51,801 bases of DNA from Psychrobacter nivimaris (GTDB lineage Bacteria; Pseudomonadota; Gammaproteobacteria; Pseudomonadales; Moraxellaceae): assembly GCF_009812035.1 (NCBI RefSeq), contig NZ_VZIZ01000024.1:1-51801 (forward strand), read 5' to 3'. The notes under the pieces were generated by a model, which saw nothing but the letters and a program-made list of their open reading frames with translations, made no database searches and was not told where the DNA came from. Position 1 is the stretch's first letter; every line of letters begins with the position of its first letter. Position numbers and translations under genes: made by a program. Shown one piece after another: positions 1-8,542 of the stretch.

Positions 1-426
1 AAACAGTCTAAAGCTGCGACCGTCATTTAAGCCGTCGTGCATAAAGTCCATGCTCCAGCTTTGGTTTATCCTATCAGGTACTGCTAATGGTATTGGTTTA
101 GCGCGTTTAATGCGACGCTTGGGCTTGATTCTAAGGTTGAGTTCAAGCTCACAGTAGATGCGATATACCCGCTTGTGGTTGTACGGCAGTCCCATGACAT
201 TACGCAGGCTTAAAAAGCATAAACCAAAGCCCCAGTTCTTATTCTCATCAGTCAGTTTGATGAGTAAGTCCGCGATCTGCTGGTTCTCATCCGTGGCCAT
301 TGACTTATGGTAATAGCAGGTCACGCTGATGTTAAAGATACGGCAAGCACGACGTATGCTAATACCATGCTCTTCAATGTAATGACAAGCCATTTTCCTG
401 CGCCTTTGGGGCGCTACCACTTTTTT
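1..426 (-). CDS. IS3-family transposase OrfB (integrase catalytic part), partial
   Basis: Read in the -1 frame relative to OrfA, this stretch is open from the slippery site to the left window edge. It begins KKVVAPQRRRKMACHYIEEH and continues through a segment with WGFGLCFL and VYRIYCELEL to WSMDFMHDGL near positions 20-50. This is the HTH_21/rve arrangement of IS3-family OrfB, and the Asp of WSMDF is the expected first acidic residue of the DDE triad. The remaining catalytic residues lie outside the window. There is no good independent start; an OrfAB fusion made by -1 frameshifting is the likely product. It cuts and joins element ends during transposition. The family call is secure; intactness cannot be judged. 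Confidence 0.8.
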
Positions 427-680
427 GTCATGGCATCCTGTAGGATATCGGATTTAAGACATTCATCAGCATACATCTTCTTAAGACGTGCATTTTCAAT
501 TTCAAGTTCTTTTAAGCGCGCAATCAAAGAGGCATCCATGCCGCCATACTTTGAGCGCCAGTTATAAAAGGTACTTTGGCTGATATTATGCTCACGGCAA
601 AGCTCGGTGATAGGGACACCTTGTTCGGCTTGTTTTAGGATATTAACGATTTGGTTGTCGCTAAAGCGTGTCTTTTTCAT
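414..680 (-). CDS. IS3-family transposase OrfA
   Basis: An 88-residue protein that begins MKKTRFSDNQIVNILKQAEQ. It has an N-terminal helix-turn-helix (about residues 5-45, with ITELCREHNISQSTFYNWRSKYGG in pieces) followed by a leucine-zipper-like coiled coil (LKELEIENARLKKMY). This is the standard OrfA of the IS3 family (HTH_Tnp_1), which binds the element's ends and can oligomerise with OrfAB. An AGGAG ribosome site sits about 9 bases upstream of the ATG. Its 3' end overlaps the start of the OrfB frame at the A AAA AAG slippery site. Length and motifs are typical. Confidence 0.9.
   Translation of the reverse strand: MKKTRFSDNQIVNILKQAEQGVPITELCREHNISQSTFYNWRSKYGGMDASLIARLKELEIENARLKKMYADECLKSDILQDAMTKKW
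420..426 (-). promoter_or_regulatory. A AAA AAG programmed -1 frameshift site
   Basis: On the minus strand the heptamer A AAA AAG occurs in the OrfA reading frame (codons ACA AAA AAG) four codons before its end. A -1 slip at this point enters the long OrfB frame. A6G is the classic slippery sequence of IS3-family elements and would yield the OrfAB transposase. A downstream stimulatory structure was not modelled. Confidence 0.8.
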
Positions 681-844
681 AGGATTCTCCTGCTGATATA
701 TTTTAGCAGTTAATCTCTATTTCTAAGTGTTCTTATTTAGTGGGGGGATTACCGGGTTATAACAGCTATATTATTTCCATTCACAAATTGACCAACTTAT
801 GAGTTAAAACTAATGTTAGATAACAACAGCCACTATCCAAAAAA

Positions 845-1219
845 ATGGTGATATTTTTATTTTTAACTTTAGGTACGCTATATCAGTTGATCTTATTCCC
901 TATTTTAGTATCACTGATAATGTGGAATAAGGATGTAGGTCTGGCATACGCTGTAGCCATACCTTTTTACCTTATTGCAGGTGTATTTCTTATTGGAATG
1001 CCTACATTATTGTGCGGTATATGGCTTGCTTCCAAACAAACATATAAGTCTAAAAGATGGTGGGTAAGAGTTTTTTTTGTTGGTTTTTCTATCAATGCCA
1101 CATTTTTTATTGGTCAAGATGCTCGTACATGGTTGGCTATTAGCTTAGTAGGAGGTATAAGTGCTTTGATTGTGGGTATGTCCGCATTACCTAAACCTAA
1201 ACAAAGTCTGCAATATTAG
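845..1219 (+). CDS. Hypothetical small integral membrane protein
   Basis: A 124-residue, strongly hydrophobic protein with about four predicted membrane segments (roughly residues 3-25, 33-62, 73-92 and 97-115) and a short polar tail ending KPKQSLQY. I recognise no family. The ATG follows an A-run and has no clear Shine-Dalgarno site, so the start is uncertain. It lies between the IS element and a co-directional epimerase gene with 259 bp in between, so it is probably a separate unit. Local base composition is AT-rich and it adjoins the IS, so it could be accessory. Function unknown. Confidence 0.6.
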   Translation: MVIFLFLTLGTLYQLILFPILVSLIMWNKDVGLAYAVAIPFYLIAGVFLIGMPTLLCGIWLASKQTYKSKRWWVRVFFVGFSINATFFIGQDARTWLAISLVGGISALIVGMSALPKPKQSLQY

Positions 1220-1478
1220 CCAAAAAATTAAAATACTTTTTTAATAAAAAAACTTCTATTTTTGACAGTAATTATCAAAGTGCAATGTTTGACCTCGTAA
1301 ACCTTTCATTCCTCACCTTCCTTTACCAAAAGCATGTAAAAGTCGTTTTGATAAAAACCACAAAAAAGCAGACGATGGTTATAACAGTCTAGTTTTTATT
1401 GAACGATAAGTACTTCAGCAATAAGTAACTCAAAGATAAGTCATATTGGCGATATTTAAGGCATATAGGGAGTAGGGT

Positions 1479-2489
1479 ATGAAGGTTTTGATTAGTGGCG
1501 GTTCAGGGTTTTTGGGAAGTGCGTTTAGTCGAGAGCTAATGGCACGATATCGCGCGCAGAATAAAGACGTGACGATTACTTGGTTAACTCGTGATAGCAG
1601 TCAACCACATCCCGATGATATCAATATGATGACTTATGACGAGCTTGCGAAGTCTGATATGAGTTTTGATGTCATATTAAATTTAGCAGGTGCTGGGATT
1701 GCTGACTCTCGTTGGAGCGATGAGCGCAAAGAGCAGTTGATGGCGAGCCGTATCAAACCTACTCAGTCGATATTGGATTTTATCGCACGTGCTAGCACAA
1801 AACCCAAGTTACTGGTAAGCGGCTCAGCAATCGGTTGGTATGGTACGCAAGGCGACAAGCCATTGACTGAAAATAGCGATTATGAGACAGACTTTGCCCA
1901 TACATTATGTAATGAATGGGAGCAATTAGCGCTTAAAGCAACCAATCATGATGTTCCTGTAGCTATTGTCAGAACAGGTGTAGTCATTCATCCTGAGGGC
2001 GGAATGGTGGCAAAATTGTTGCTACCCTTTAAATTTGGTGTCGGTGGACAGTTGGGTGATGGACAGCAAGTCATGAGCTGGATCAGCCGTGAAGATTGGG
2101 TTAGTGCGGTCATCTTTATTATTGAGCAGCAGCTTAAACTTACTAAAGAATCAGACGTTAATCACATTGAAAGCTTAGCCCAAGACAATGCACCTATTAA
2201 TGATAGCACTATTAAGACTGCAAACAGTACCGCAAATAATACAAATGCAGTCGTATATAACCTTACTGCTCCGAATCCTGTGACCAATCATACTTTTACC
2301 AAAGCACTTGGCTCATGGCTACATCGTCCAACTTTTTTTACTTTACCAGAGTTTTTGCTTAAGCTGATGTTTGGCGAAATGTCGACCTTACTTATCGATG
2401 GTCAAAAGGTGCTGCCACAAGCGCTATTGGATGCAGGTTATTCGTTCAAACACTCGACACTCCAGCAAGCATTAGGAAATCAGAAATAG
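1479..2489 (+). CDS. TIGR01777-family NAD(P)-dependent epimerase-like protein (YfcH-like)
   Basis: A 336-residue protein opening MKVLISGGSGFLGSAF, the GxxGxxG dinucleotide-binding turn of an extended SDR. It carries the family hallmarks NLAGAGIADSRWS, GSAIGWYG, VAIVRTGVV and the C-terminal DUF1731 segment (LPQALLDAGYSFKH). The family is cytoplasmic, with no firmly assigned substrate in bacteria. GGAG (1470-1473) about 5 bases ahead of the ATG supports the start. Odd feature: a roughly 40-residue Asn/Ser/Thr-rich insertion at about residues 225-262, where homologues normally run straight into VYNLTAP; the frame is intact around it. A parS-like palindrome follows the stop by about 12 bases. Confidence 0.88.
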   Translation: MKVLISGGSGFLGSAFSRELMARYRAQNKDVTITWLTRDSSQPHPDDINMMTYDELAKSDMSFDVILNLAGAGIADSRWSDERKEQLMASRIKPTQSILDFIARASTKPKLLVSGSAIGWYGTQGDKPLTENSDYETDFAHTLCNEWEQLALKATNHDVPVAIVRTGVVIHPEGGMVAKLLLPFKFGVGGQLGDGQQVMSWISREDWVSAVIFIIEQQLKLTKESDVNHIESLAQDNAPINDSTIKTANSTANNTNAVVYNLTAPNPVTNHTFTKALGSWLHRPTFFTLPEFLLKLMFGEMSTLLIDGQKVLPQALLDAGYSFKHSTLQQALGNQK

Positions 2490-2501
2490 TTATATAGCAG
2501 T

Positions 2502-2517
2502 TGTTTCATGTGAAACA
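2502..2517. promoter_or_regulatory. parS-like 16-bp palindrome
   Basis: TGTTTCATGTGAAACA differs from the widely conserved chromosomal parS sequence (TGTTTCACGTGAAACA) at one central position. It is intergenic, 12 bases after the epimerase stop. ParB binding is inferred from sequence similarity only; the site could also be a generic palindrome or a weak hairpin. Confidence 0.45.
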
Positions 2518-2575
2518 TTAGAGTTTATTTTCTGATAATCACTTATCAAACAGTATTTATGTCTAAGGGCAGTCC

Positions 2576-3709
2576 ATGCGTTACGCATTTTTCTTCACTA
2601 TCTTTTTGCTATTACAGCTGTTCAGTCTGGGTACAGTATTAAGTATACAGTGGTGGCTCCAGCCTTGGATGGCGCCAACATTACAGACAACGATATGGGT
2701 TAGTGTATTTATTATTACTAATGGTCTATTAGTATTGAGCGTAAAAAGAGCATTTGCCAACAGTTATCGCTGGATTAGTGGATGGATGCTAATCATGCAT
2801 TTTATGATACTGACGGCGTTGGCAGTGAGTCTATTCTACGGAGGGTATCTGCTAGTAGTTGCTTTATCAGGTAGTACGTTACACCAATCGAATGAAATGG
2901 CTATAGGGCTAAGAGTACTAGCGCTATTCCTATTTTTAGGACTATTTATTTATTCGTTATATAGTGCCTATACCCCTGTTATACGCAAGCTTTCTATTAA
3001 TATAGATAAACCTTTAACCAAGCCATTACGCATTGCAGTCGCTAGTGACTTGCATATAGGACGATTATTTGGTGTAAAAGCCATAGATAGATTGCAACAA
3101 CTTATGATTCGCTCTGGTGCAGATATGCTACTAATGCCAGGGGATATTATGGATGATAATACAGAGGCCTTTAATGCATATCATATGGAGCAAAACTTAG
3201 CAGAATTGTGCAGTAGTCTGCCACGTGGTGTCTATGCGACATTGGGTAATCATGATTTGTATGGTCATGAGCGACCCATTAGCGAAGCGCTGCAAAATGC
3301 AGGTATACAATTGTTGAACGATGAGGTGCTCTATATCGAGCACGAGGGTCAACCAGTATGGTTAGTTGGACGTTTTGATAATCATAAACGTCAACGTATA
3401 GCAACTACCGATCTGCTGACGCAAGTAGATACGTCGCAGCCAGTGATATTGTTAGACCATAGACCGAGTGATATAGATAATCACAGTCAATTACCTATAG
3501 ATTTACAAGTCTCGGGACATACCCACAACGGTCAAGTATTCCCCGCTAATTTCATCGTCAATGCTATTAATAGATTAGGCTATGGCTATGAGCAGATTGG
3601 TAAAGGGCACTTCGTCGTGTCCTCTGGTTATGGTTTTTGGGGCATTCCCTTTCGATTGGGATCGCGCTCAGAGATTTGGTTAATTACACTATCTGGCAAT
3701 ACAAATTAG
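2576..3709 (+). CDS. Membrane-anchored calcineurin-like metallophosphoesterase
   Basis: A 377-residue protein. The N-terminal ~145 residues contain about four membrane segments. After about residue 150 comes a metallophosphoesterase domain with the canonical metal-binding blocks in order: ASDLHIGR, PGDIMDD, TLGNHD, LLDHRP and SGHTHNGQ. These residues bind a dinuclear metal centre that hydrolyses phosphoesters. Family relatives with this architecture (YaeI-like) act on phospholipid or nucleotide-derived substrates, but the substrate here is unknown. The ATG is preceded by a weak ribosome site (AAGGGCAG). It is co-directional with the upstream epimerase gene but separated by 86 bp with a palindrome. 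Biochemical class is sure; specific role is not. Confidence 0.88.
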   Translation: MRYAFFFTIFLLLQLFSLGTVLSIQWWLQPWMAPTLQTTIWVSVFIITNGLLVLSVKRAFANSYRWISGWMLIMHFMILTALAVSLFYGGYLLVVALSGSTLHQSNEMAIGLRVLALFLFLGLFIYSLYSAYTPVIRKLSINIDKPLTKPLRIAVASDLHIGRLFGVKAIDRLQQLMIRSGADMLLMPGDIMDDNTEAFNAYHMEQNLAELCSSLPRGVYATLGNHDLYGHERPISEALQNAGIQLLNDEVLYIEHEGQPVWLVGRFDNHKRQRIATTDLLTQVDTSQPVILLDHRPSDIDNHSQLPIDLQVSGHTHNGQVFPANFIVNAINRLGYGYEQIGKGHFVVSSGYGFWGIPFRLGSRSEIWLITLSGNTN

Positions 3710-3745
3710 TTAATTATACAAATCAATAATTAGCTAGCAAGCGGT

Positions 3746-5158
3746 CTATGCAGCTAACCGCGATTGTGTACTGATGATCTCACGTACAAAGCTGCTAAAC
3801 CCAAGAATGATATTGTTTGTCTCTTGTCCAAGGCCTTGGTGAACACTCATAAAGTGAATAAAGCCATGCGGTGCACCAAGCACAGTATAGGTCTCTACAG
3901 CAACGCCGTAACCTTTCAGCTGCTTTGCATAAGCAAATGCCTCATCACGTAATACATCGAGCTCAGAAGCTACGATGTAAGTTGGGCAAACTTTACTATT
4001 ATCACCCAGCATAGGTGAGTTCAGTATGTGTAAGCGAGGCAGTGGGCTATTTTCCAAGCAAGCAGCATCAAATACTGCTACATCAGCATGATCTAATAGT
4101 AGACCCTCACCGTATAGCTCCCAACTTGGATAGTCTGTCTCAATATCAGTGACTGGATATAAAGGCATCTGCGCTAGAGGTTCGGGTAGTTTTTCTAATA
4201 GATTAAACATTTTCTGACCATCTAGACCTAGGTCTGCCCATGCACTTTTACTCGGTGCTGTCAGCTGCTGCGCAATTAAAGTTGATAGACCACCACCTGC
4301 GCTATCACCAGCCAATACGATACGAGAGGGTAATGCACCTAATTTGTCAGAGTTTTCAACCAACCAAGCATATGCAGTGATACAGTCTTTTAATGCTGCT
4401 GGAGCAGGACATTCAGGCGCTAAGCGATAATCGACACTAACCACAGACCAGCCAGTCTGCTCACAGACCGCATGACAGAACTCATGATGTGTATCGACAT
4501 CACCAATGCAGAACCCGCCACCATGAAAAAACAGCATGACTGTTTCATCAGGATTATGGATACGTTTTCTTCTAAAACCAGATTTTTTGCCGCCTGCTTT
4601 ATAACAACGGACAGTCATGTCGCCATTATCCGCATTGGCAATCGTTTCATCTTTCCAACTAACAGGTGAATCACTTTTTTTAGTGAAGGGCTTTATGTTA
4701 CTTAGCATAGTCGTATTGGCTTGCTGCCATACTCTAGGTGATTGCATGGCTACCGCATCAGCAGTAAACCTCTCACGCAATTCCGGCATTGGGGTTAGTT
4801 CTAACGGCGTTTTGAGGTAACTATTTACTGCAAGGATGAGACGTAGATGAGCGTTTGCATGCAGATACTGTTTTGAATTAGGGCCTTTAAGATAACCAAT
4901 CGCGCCCTCCAAAATAGGGTCTGGTAAGTAACCGAGACTTTTCATTGCGTAATGCAATGTATGCGGCTGGTAGTTTGCCACAGGGTTATAAGCGAGTATT
5001 TTCTCTTTAACGCTCAAACGTTTTTCTAATGAGTCATACGCTTTCGCATCTTGATTTGATGATTCTTTTGACACTGGATTTTCTTTTGACGCTAAGTGCA
5101 ATGTCATCAATGCTTTATTAAGCAAAGTATTGATAGATAAATTTTTTGAATTAGACAT
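3746..5158 (-). CDS. Alpha/beta hydrolase, hormone-sensitive-lipase family (family IV esterase/lipase)
   Basis: About 470 residues. The oxyanion-hole motif HGGGFCIGD (about residue 213) and nucleophile motif GDSAGG (about 284) define the HSL family (Abhydrolase_3). The acid is probably in SELDVLRDE and the catalytic His in GAPHGFIHF near the C-terminus. Like the family IV lipases of cold-adapted Moraxella/Psychrobacter, it has an N-terminal extension of roughly 200 residues before the catalytic core. No export signal is seen. Two ATGs are close together (5170 and 5158); the second has GAGAG 5 bases upstream and is preferred. It hydrolyses carboxyl esters; the natural substrate is unknown. It is convergent with the metallophosphoesterase gene. 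Confidence 0.85.
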   Translation of the reverse strand: MSNSKNLSINTLLNKALMTLHLASKENPVSKESSNQDAKAYDSLEKRLSVKEKILAYNPVANYQPHTLHYAMKSLGYLPDPILEGAIGYLKGPNSKQYLHANAHLRLILAVNSYLKTPLELTPMPELRERFTADAVAMQSPRVWQQANTTMLSNIKPFTKKSDSPVSWKDETIANADNGDMTVRCYKAGGKKSGFRRKRIHNPDETVMLFFHGGGFCIGDVDTHHEFCHAVCEQTGWSVVSVDYRLAPECPAPAALKDCITAYAWLVENSDKLGALPSRIVLAGDSAGGGLSTLIAQQLTAPSKSAWADLGLDGQKMFNLLEKLPEPLAQMPLYPVTDIETDYPSWELYGEGLLLDHADVAVFDAACLENSPLPRLHILNSPMLGDNSKVCPTYIVASELDVLRDEAFAYAKQLKGYGVAVETYTVLGAPHGFIHFMSVHQGLGQETNNIILGFSSFVREIISTQSRLAA

Positions 5159-5591
5159 AACAGCTCTCATAAATGATTTTTAGCGTGCATTTGAGTGTGG
5201 GCGATAATATTTATAGCAATGATAAAATAGACAGCAGAGTAATAGGGTATCGTTTGGTAATAGCTTGATTAATAAGCGTAAAGCAATGGGAATAAATAGC
5301 GGTTTTTTGTTCTTTTTGTGAGTAAATATTGAGATTTATTGACAGGGAACAAAAATGTTTGACGCATCGTATTAATGACACTTCACGAATATTTGTCATA
5401 AATGGTAAAAATTCCTTTGCTCTAGGCTTGAAATTTGTCCTTATCACCTTTATCAAGCAGCTATTGAAGCGTATTAAAAAAACAATGAGTCAGAAACATC
5501 GAGCATTTAATAATGGCATAGTAGGACCAGTAATTATTCGGTCTACTGTGCCGTCTCTTAATCTTCATTATTGAAATTCCAAGGAGCTATC
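5159..5591. other. Intergenic region between esterase and grpE
   Basis: A 433-bp divergent spacer. It holds the sigma32-like promoter annotated separately, a TTGACA hexamer at 5340-5345 with no convincing -10 at the right distance, and the grpE ribosome site AAGGAG at 5581-5586. Short open frames here have no coding features and are not accepted. Confidence 0.5.
5427..5453 (+). promoter_or_regulatory. Candidate sigma32 heat-shock promoter of grpE
   Basis: CTTGAAA (5427-5433) matches the RpoH -35 core. It is followed after 13 bases by CCTTTAT, a weak match to the CCCCATNT -10. It lies about 140 bases upstream of grpE. The -35 is convincing; the -10 is not strong. Confidence 0.5.
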
Positions 5592-6191
5592 ATGAGCGAG
5601 CAAAACCCGAACCACGAAAATCTTGACCAAAGTGTGGCACATGAGAATATTGATCACAATGACAGTATCTTAGAAGAAACCATGAAAGAGTTTGATCCAC
5701 AGAATAATTCAGGTGAAGAAACGACTATCGAAAACGAAATCAACCTTGATACTTTCAAAGCGCGTATTGCTGAGCTAGAAGGCGAAGTAAAACAAGCCAA
5801 AGAAGGTACTGCACGTGCTAATGCTGAAGCTTACAATGCGCAAAAACGCATGGAGCAAGAAGCGGATAAGAGCAAAAAATTTGCACTACAGAAATTTGCT
5901 AAAGAATTGTTAGACATCGTTGACAACTTAGAGCGCGCTATCGAAAATGCCGATGCCAATGATCCAGTCGCTGAGGGTGTGCAATTAACGCACAAAGCAT
6001 TGGTTGCAGTATTGACCAAAAACGGCGTAGAAGTGGTCGATCCACAAGGCGAAAAATTCAACGCTGACTTCCATGAAGCAGTGGGTATTGACCCAGAAGC
6101 AGCGGCAGATACAGTGGGTACGGTCTTACAAAAAGGCTATAGCCTAAACGGTCGTCTATTACGTCCAGCTATGGTTCGTGTTGGTCAGTAA
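5592..6191 (+). CDS. grpE: Nucleotide exchange factor GrpE
   Basis: A 199-residue protein whose start is fixed by AAGGAG five bases upstream of the ATG (MSEQNPNHEN); a further-upstream TTG in frame has no such support. The acidic N-terminal ~50 residues lead into a long coiled coil (LDTFKARIAELEGEVKQAK, then NAEAYNAQKRMEQEADK). The C-terminal beta domain has the conserved FNADFHEAVGIDP and GRLLRPAMVRVGQ. GrpE dimers accelerate ADP release from DnaK. dnaK follows 183 bp downstream with its own heat-shock-type promoter, so the two can be transcribed together or separately. dnaJ is not in the window. Confidence 0.97.
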   Translation: MSEQNPNHENLDQSVAHENIDHNDSILEETMKEFDPQNNSGEETTIENEINLDTFKARIAELEGEVKQAKEGTARANAEAYNAQKRMEQEADKSKKFALQKFAKELLDIVDNLERAIENADANDPVAEGVQLTHKALVAVLTKNGVEVVDPQGEKFNADFHEAVGIDPEAAADTVGTVLQKGYSLNGRLLRPAMVRVGQ

Positions 6192-6271
6192 TATTTTTAG
6201 GGCTAAACCCTACTAATATGAAGGTTTTTCACAAAAAATGACATGAAACACAGTTTTTGCGTGATTATCGC

Positions 6272-6302
6272 CTTGAAAAATACGACGGGTAAACCGATAT
6301 AT
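6272..6302 (+). promoter_or_regulatory. Candidate sigma32 heat-shock promoter of dnaK
   Basis: CTTGAAA at 6272-6278, preceded by TCGC, is followed after 15 bases by CCGATATAT, which matches the CC..AT.T pattern of RpoH -10 elements. It is correctly placed, about 70 bases upstream of dnaK. A small GACCG-ACTA-CGGTC hairpin (6313-6326) lies in the resulting leader. Confidence 0.6.
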
Positions 6303-6374
6303 AGCAACAAGTGACCGACTACGGTCTGGATAAATAAGTATTTATAGTTAAAAACAAATTAGGAGCAATTGATT

Positions 6375-8315
6375 ATGGGTAAAGTAATTGGTATTGATTT
6401 AGGTACTACTAACTCGTGTGTAGCAGTAATGGAAGGTGACAAAGTCAAAGTCATCGAAAATGCTGAAGGTACTCGTACAACACCATCAATCGTCGCTTAT
6501 AAAGATGACGAAACGCTTGTTGGTCAGTCAGCTAAGCGTCAAGCAGTAACTAATCCAAGTAACACTTTGTTTGCGATCAAGCGTTTGATCGGTCGTCGTT
6601 TTGATGACAAAGTCGTACAAAAAGACATTGGCATGGTTCCTTACAAAATTGCTAAAGCAGACAACGGCGATGCGTGGGTAGAAATCAACGGTAAAAAGCT
6701 TGCGCCACCACAGGTTTCTGCTGAAATCTTGAAAAAAATGAAAAAAACAGCAGAAGATTATCTTGGTGAGAGCGTGACTGAAGCAGTTGTAACTGTACCT
6801 GCTTATTTCAATGACTCACAGCGTCAAGCAACTAAAGATGCGGGTAAAATCGCTGGTCTTGATGTAAAACGTATCATCAATGAGCCAACTGCTGCTGCAC
6901 TTGCTTATGGTATGGACAAGAAGCAAGGCGATAGCACTGTTGCTGTATATGACTTGGGCGGTGGTACTTTCGATATCTCAATCATCGAAATCGCAGACGT
7001 AGACGGCGAGCAACAGTTCGAAGTACTAGCGACCAACGGTGATACTTTCTTGGGTGGTGAAGACTTTGACTCAGCATTGATTGATTTCTTAGTTGCTGAA
7101 TTCAAAAAAGAGCAAGACGTTAACCTAAAAGGTGACTCTCTTGCGATGCAGCGTCTAAAAGAAGCGGCAGAAAAAGCGAAAATTGAGCTATCAAGTGCAC
7201 AAAGCACTGAAGTAAACTTGCCATACATCACTGCTGATAGTAGTGGTCCTAAGCATTTGGTTGTTACTATTAGCCGCTCGAAACTAGAGAGCCTAACTGA
7301 AGAATTAGTACAACGTACAATGGGTCCTTGTAAGACTGCCCTTGAAGATGCTGGCCTAAAAATTGGCGACATCAACGATGTAATCTTGGTCGGTGGTCAG
7401 ACGCGTATGCCACTAGTACAGCAGAAAGTACAAGACTTCTTCGGTCAAGAGCCACGTAAAGACGTGAACCCTGATGAAGCAGTTGCAGCTGGTGCAGCGA
7501 TTCAAGGTGCCGTATTGTCTGGTGACAAAACTGACGTATTGCTACTTGATGTAACGCCATTGACCCTAGGTATCGAAACGATGGGCGGTGTCATGACGCC
7601 AGTTATCGAGAAAAACACCATGATTCCTACTAAGAAATCACAGGTATTCTCAACGGCTGAAGACAATCAGCCAGCAGTAACGATTCAGGTATATCAAGGT
7701 GAGCGTAAAATCGCTAACCAAAACAAAATGCTTGGCCGTTTTGACTTGACGGATATTCCACCAGCACCACGTGGCCTACCGCAAATCGAAGTATCTTTTG
7801 ACATCAATGCTGATGGTATCATGAACATCTCTGCAACTGACAAAGGTACTGGTAAAGCACAAAGTATCCAAATCAAAGCGGATTCTGGTTTGTCGGACGA
7901 AGAAGTCGAACAAATGGTTCGCGATGCAGAAGCCAATGCTGCTGAAGATGAGAAGTTCGCTAACTTAGCGCAAGTTCGTAATGAAGCAGATGGTCGTATC
8001 CATGCCGTACAAAAAGCGCTAAAAGAAGCAGAAGATAAAGTCACTGATGAAGAAAAATCAACAGTAGAATCTGCTATCACTGAGCTTGAAGCTGCAGCGA
8101 AAGAAGATGACCATGACGAAATCAAAGCTAAGCTTGAAGCATTAGACAATGCATTCTTGCCAATCAGCCAAAAAATCTACGCTGATAGCGGCGCTGGCGC
8201 AGAAGGTATGGATCCAAGCCAGTTCCAACAAGGTGCTGACGATGCTGGTAGCAACAAAGCTGATGACGACGTCGTTGATGCTGAGTTCACTGAAGTAGAC
8301 GAAGACAAAAAATAA
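6375..8315 (+). CDS. dnaK: Molecular chaperone DnaK (Hsp70)
   Basis: A 646-residue Hsp70 of normal length. The ATPase domain (about 1-385) shows [40 protein letters not shown] and VGGQTRMP. The linker [10 protein letters not shown] leads to the substrate-binding beta domain and helical lid, ending in an acidic tail ([16 protein letters not shown]), the usual DnaK C-terminus contacting client or co-chaperone. It binds unfolded peptides in an ATP cycle driven by DnaJ and GrpE. The start is the ATG 9 bases after AGGAG (6361-6365); a TTG two codons earlier is rejected. An apparent terminator follows after an intergenic repeat. Confidence 0.98.
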   Translation: MGKVIGIDLGTTNSCVAVMEGDKVKVIENAEGTRTTPSIVAYKDDETLVGQSAKRQAVTNPSNTLFAIKRLIGRRFDDKVVQKDIGMVPYKIAKADNGDAWVEINGKKLAPPQVSAEILKKMKKTAEDYLGESVTEAVVTVPAYFNDSQRQATKDAGKIAGLDVKRIINEPTAAALAYGMDKKQGDSTVAVYDLGGGTFDISIIEIADVDGEQQFEVLATNGDTFLGGEDFDSALIDFLVAEFKKEQDVNLKGDSLAMQRLKEAAEKAKIELSSAQSTEVNLPYITADSSGPKHLVVTISRSKLESLTEELVQRTMGPCKTALEDAGLKIGDINDVILVGGQTRMPLVQQKVQDFFGQEPRKDVNPDEAVAAGAAIQGAVLSGDKTDVLLLDVTPLTLGIETMGGVMTPVIEKNTMIPTKKSQVFSTAEDNQPAVTIQVYQGERKIANQNKMLGRFDLTDIPPAPRGLPQIEVSFDINADGIMNISATDKGTGKAQSIQIKADSGLSDEEVEQMVRDAEANAAEDEKFANLAQVRNEADGRIHAVQKALKEAEDKVTDEEKSTVESAITELEAAAKEDDHDEIKAKLEALDNAFLPISQKIYADSGAGAEGMDPSQFQQGADDAGSNKADDDVVDAEFTEVDEDKK

Positions 8316-8419
8316 TACCAAATCCAAAAACGCGATTAGCGGCGTCAAACTCGCTTAGTCTACTCAATGTAGTACTTACGCTCGTTTTTCTTGCTACTCA
8401 AGTTTTTGAAAATGGTATA
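8316..8419. repeat. Dispersed palindromic intergenic repeat, copy 1
   Basis: Immediately after the dnaK stop, a segment of about 100 bp is bounded by imperfect inverted ends (TACCAAATCCAAAAAC at 8316 against the complement of GTTTTTGAAAATGGTA). Its core at 8344-8397 starts GTCAAACTCGCTTAGTCTAC and contains GTAGTACT. Recognisably related cores occur at 29754-29800 and, more loosely, 20386-20435. It is non-coding; its role may be a REP- or MITE-like element. Confidence 0.55.
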
Positions 8420-8448
8420 GTCGATACGAATCGATAACTAGTTAAATT

Positions 8449-8480
8449 AAAAAACGCATCCTTCGGGGTGCGTTTTTTTA
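8449..8480 (+). terminator. Rho-independent terminator downstream of dnaK
   Basis: An A-run, then stem CGCATCC, loop TTCG, stem GGGTGCG, and a run of seven T. The UUCG-type loop gives a stable hairpin. The A-run on the other side makes it potentially bidirectional, also serving bioC. Confidence 0.85.
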
Positions 8481-8542
8481 TGGCTGTTTTTCTATCAGCT
8501 ACTATTCCTGCTAGCTATTATTTCTATTAATAAGTTACGTGC

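Larger units (their letters stand above)
1..755 (-). mobile_element. IS3-family insertion sequence, truncated by window edge
   Basis: A minus-strand IS3-type element: a short OrfA with a helix-turn-helix, and an OrfB integrase reading off the left edge, joined by a slippery A6G heptamer. Only the upstream (orfA-side) part is inside the window. The terminus should lie between the orfA start and about 755, where a G-rich stretch (739-745) could belong to an inverted repeat. The other end is not visible, so the inverted repeat and target duplication cannot be confirmed. The visible part of both reading frames looks intact, so the copy may be functional. Confidence 0.8.

Noticed and set aside
5211..5574. 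Short frames in the esterase-grpE spacer
   Set aside because: One of them spans the sigma32-like promoter; none has a ribosome site.
6905..8149. Long antisense frames within dnaK
   Set aside because: They are Ser-rich shadows of the dnaK codon pattern on the opposite strand with no start signals.
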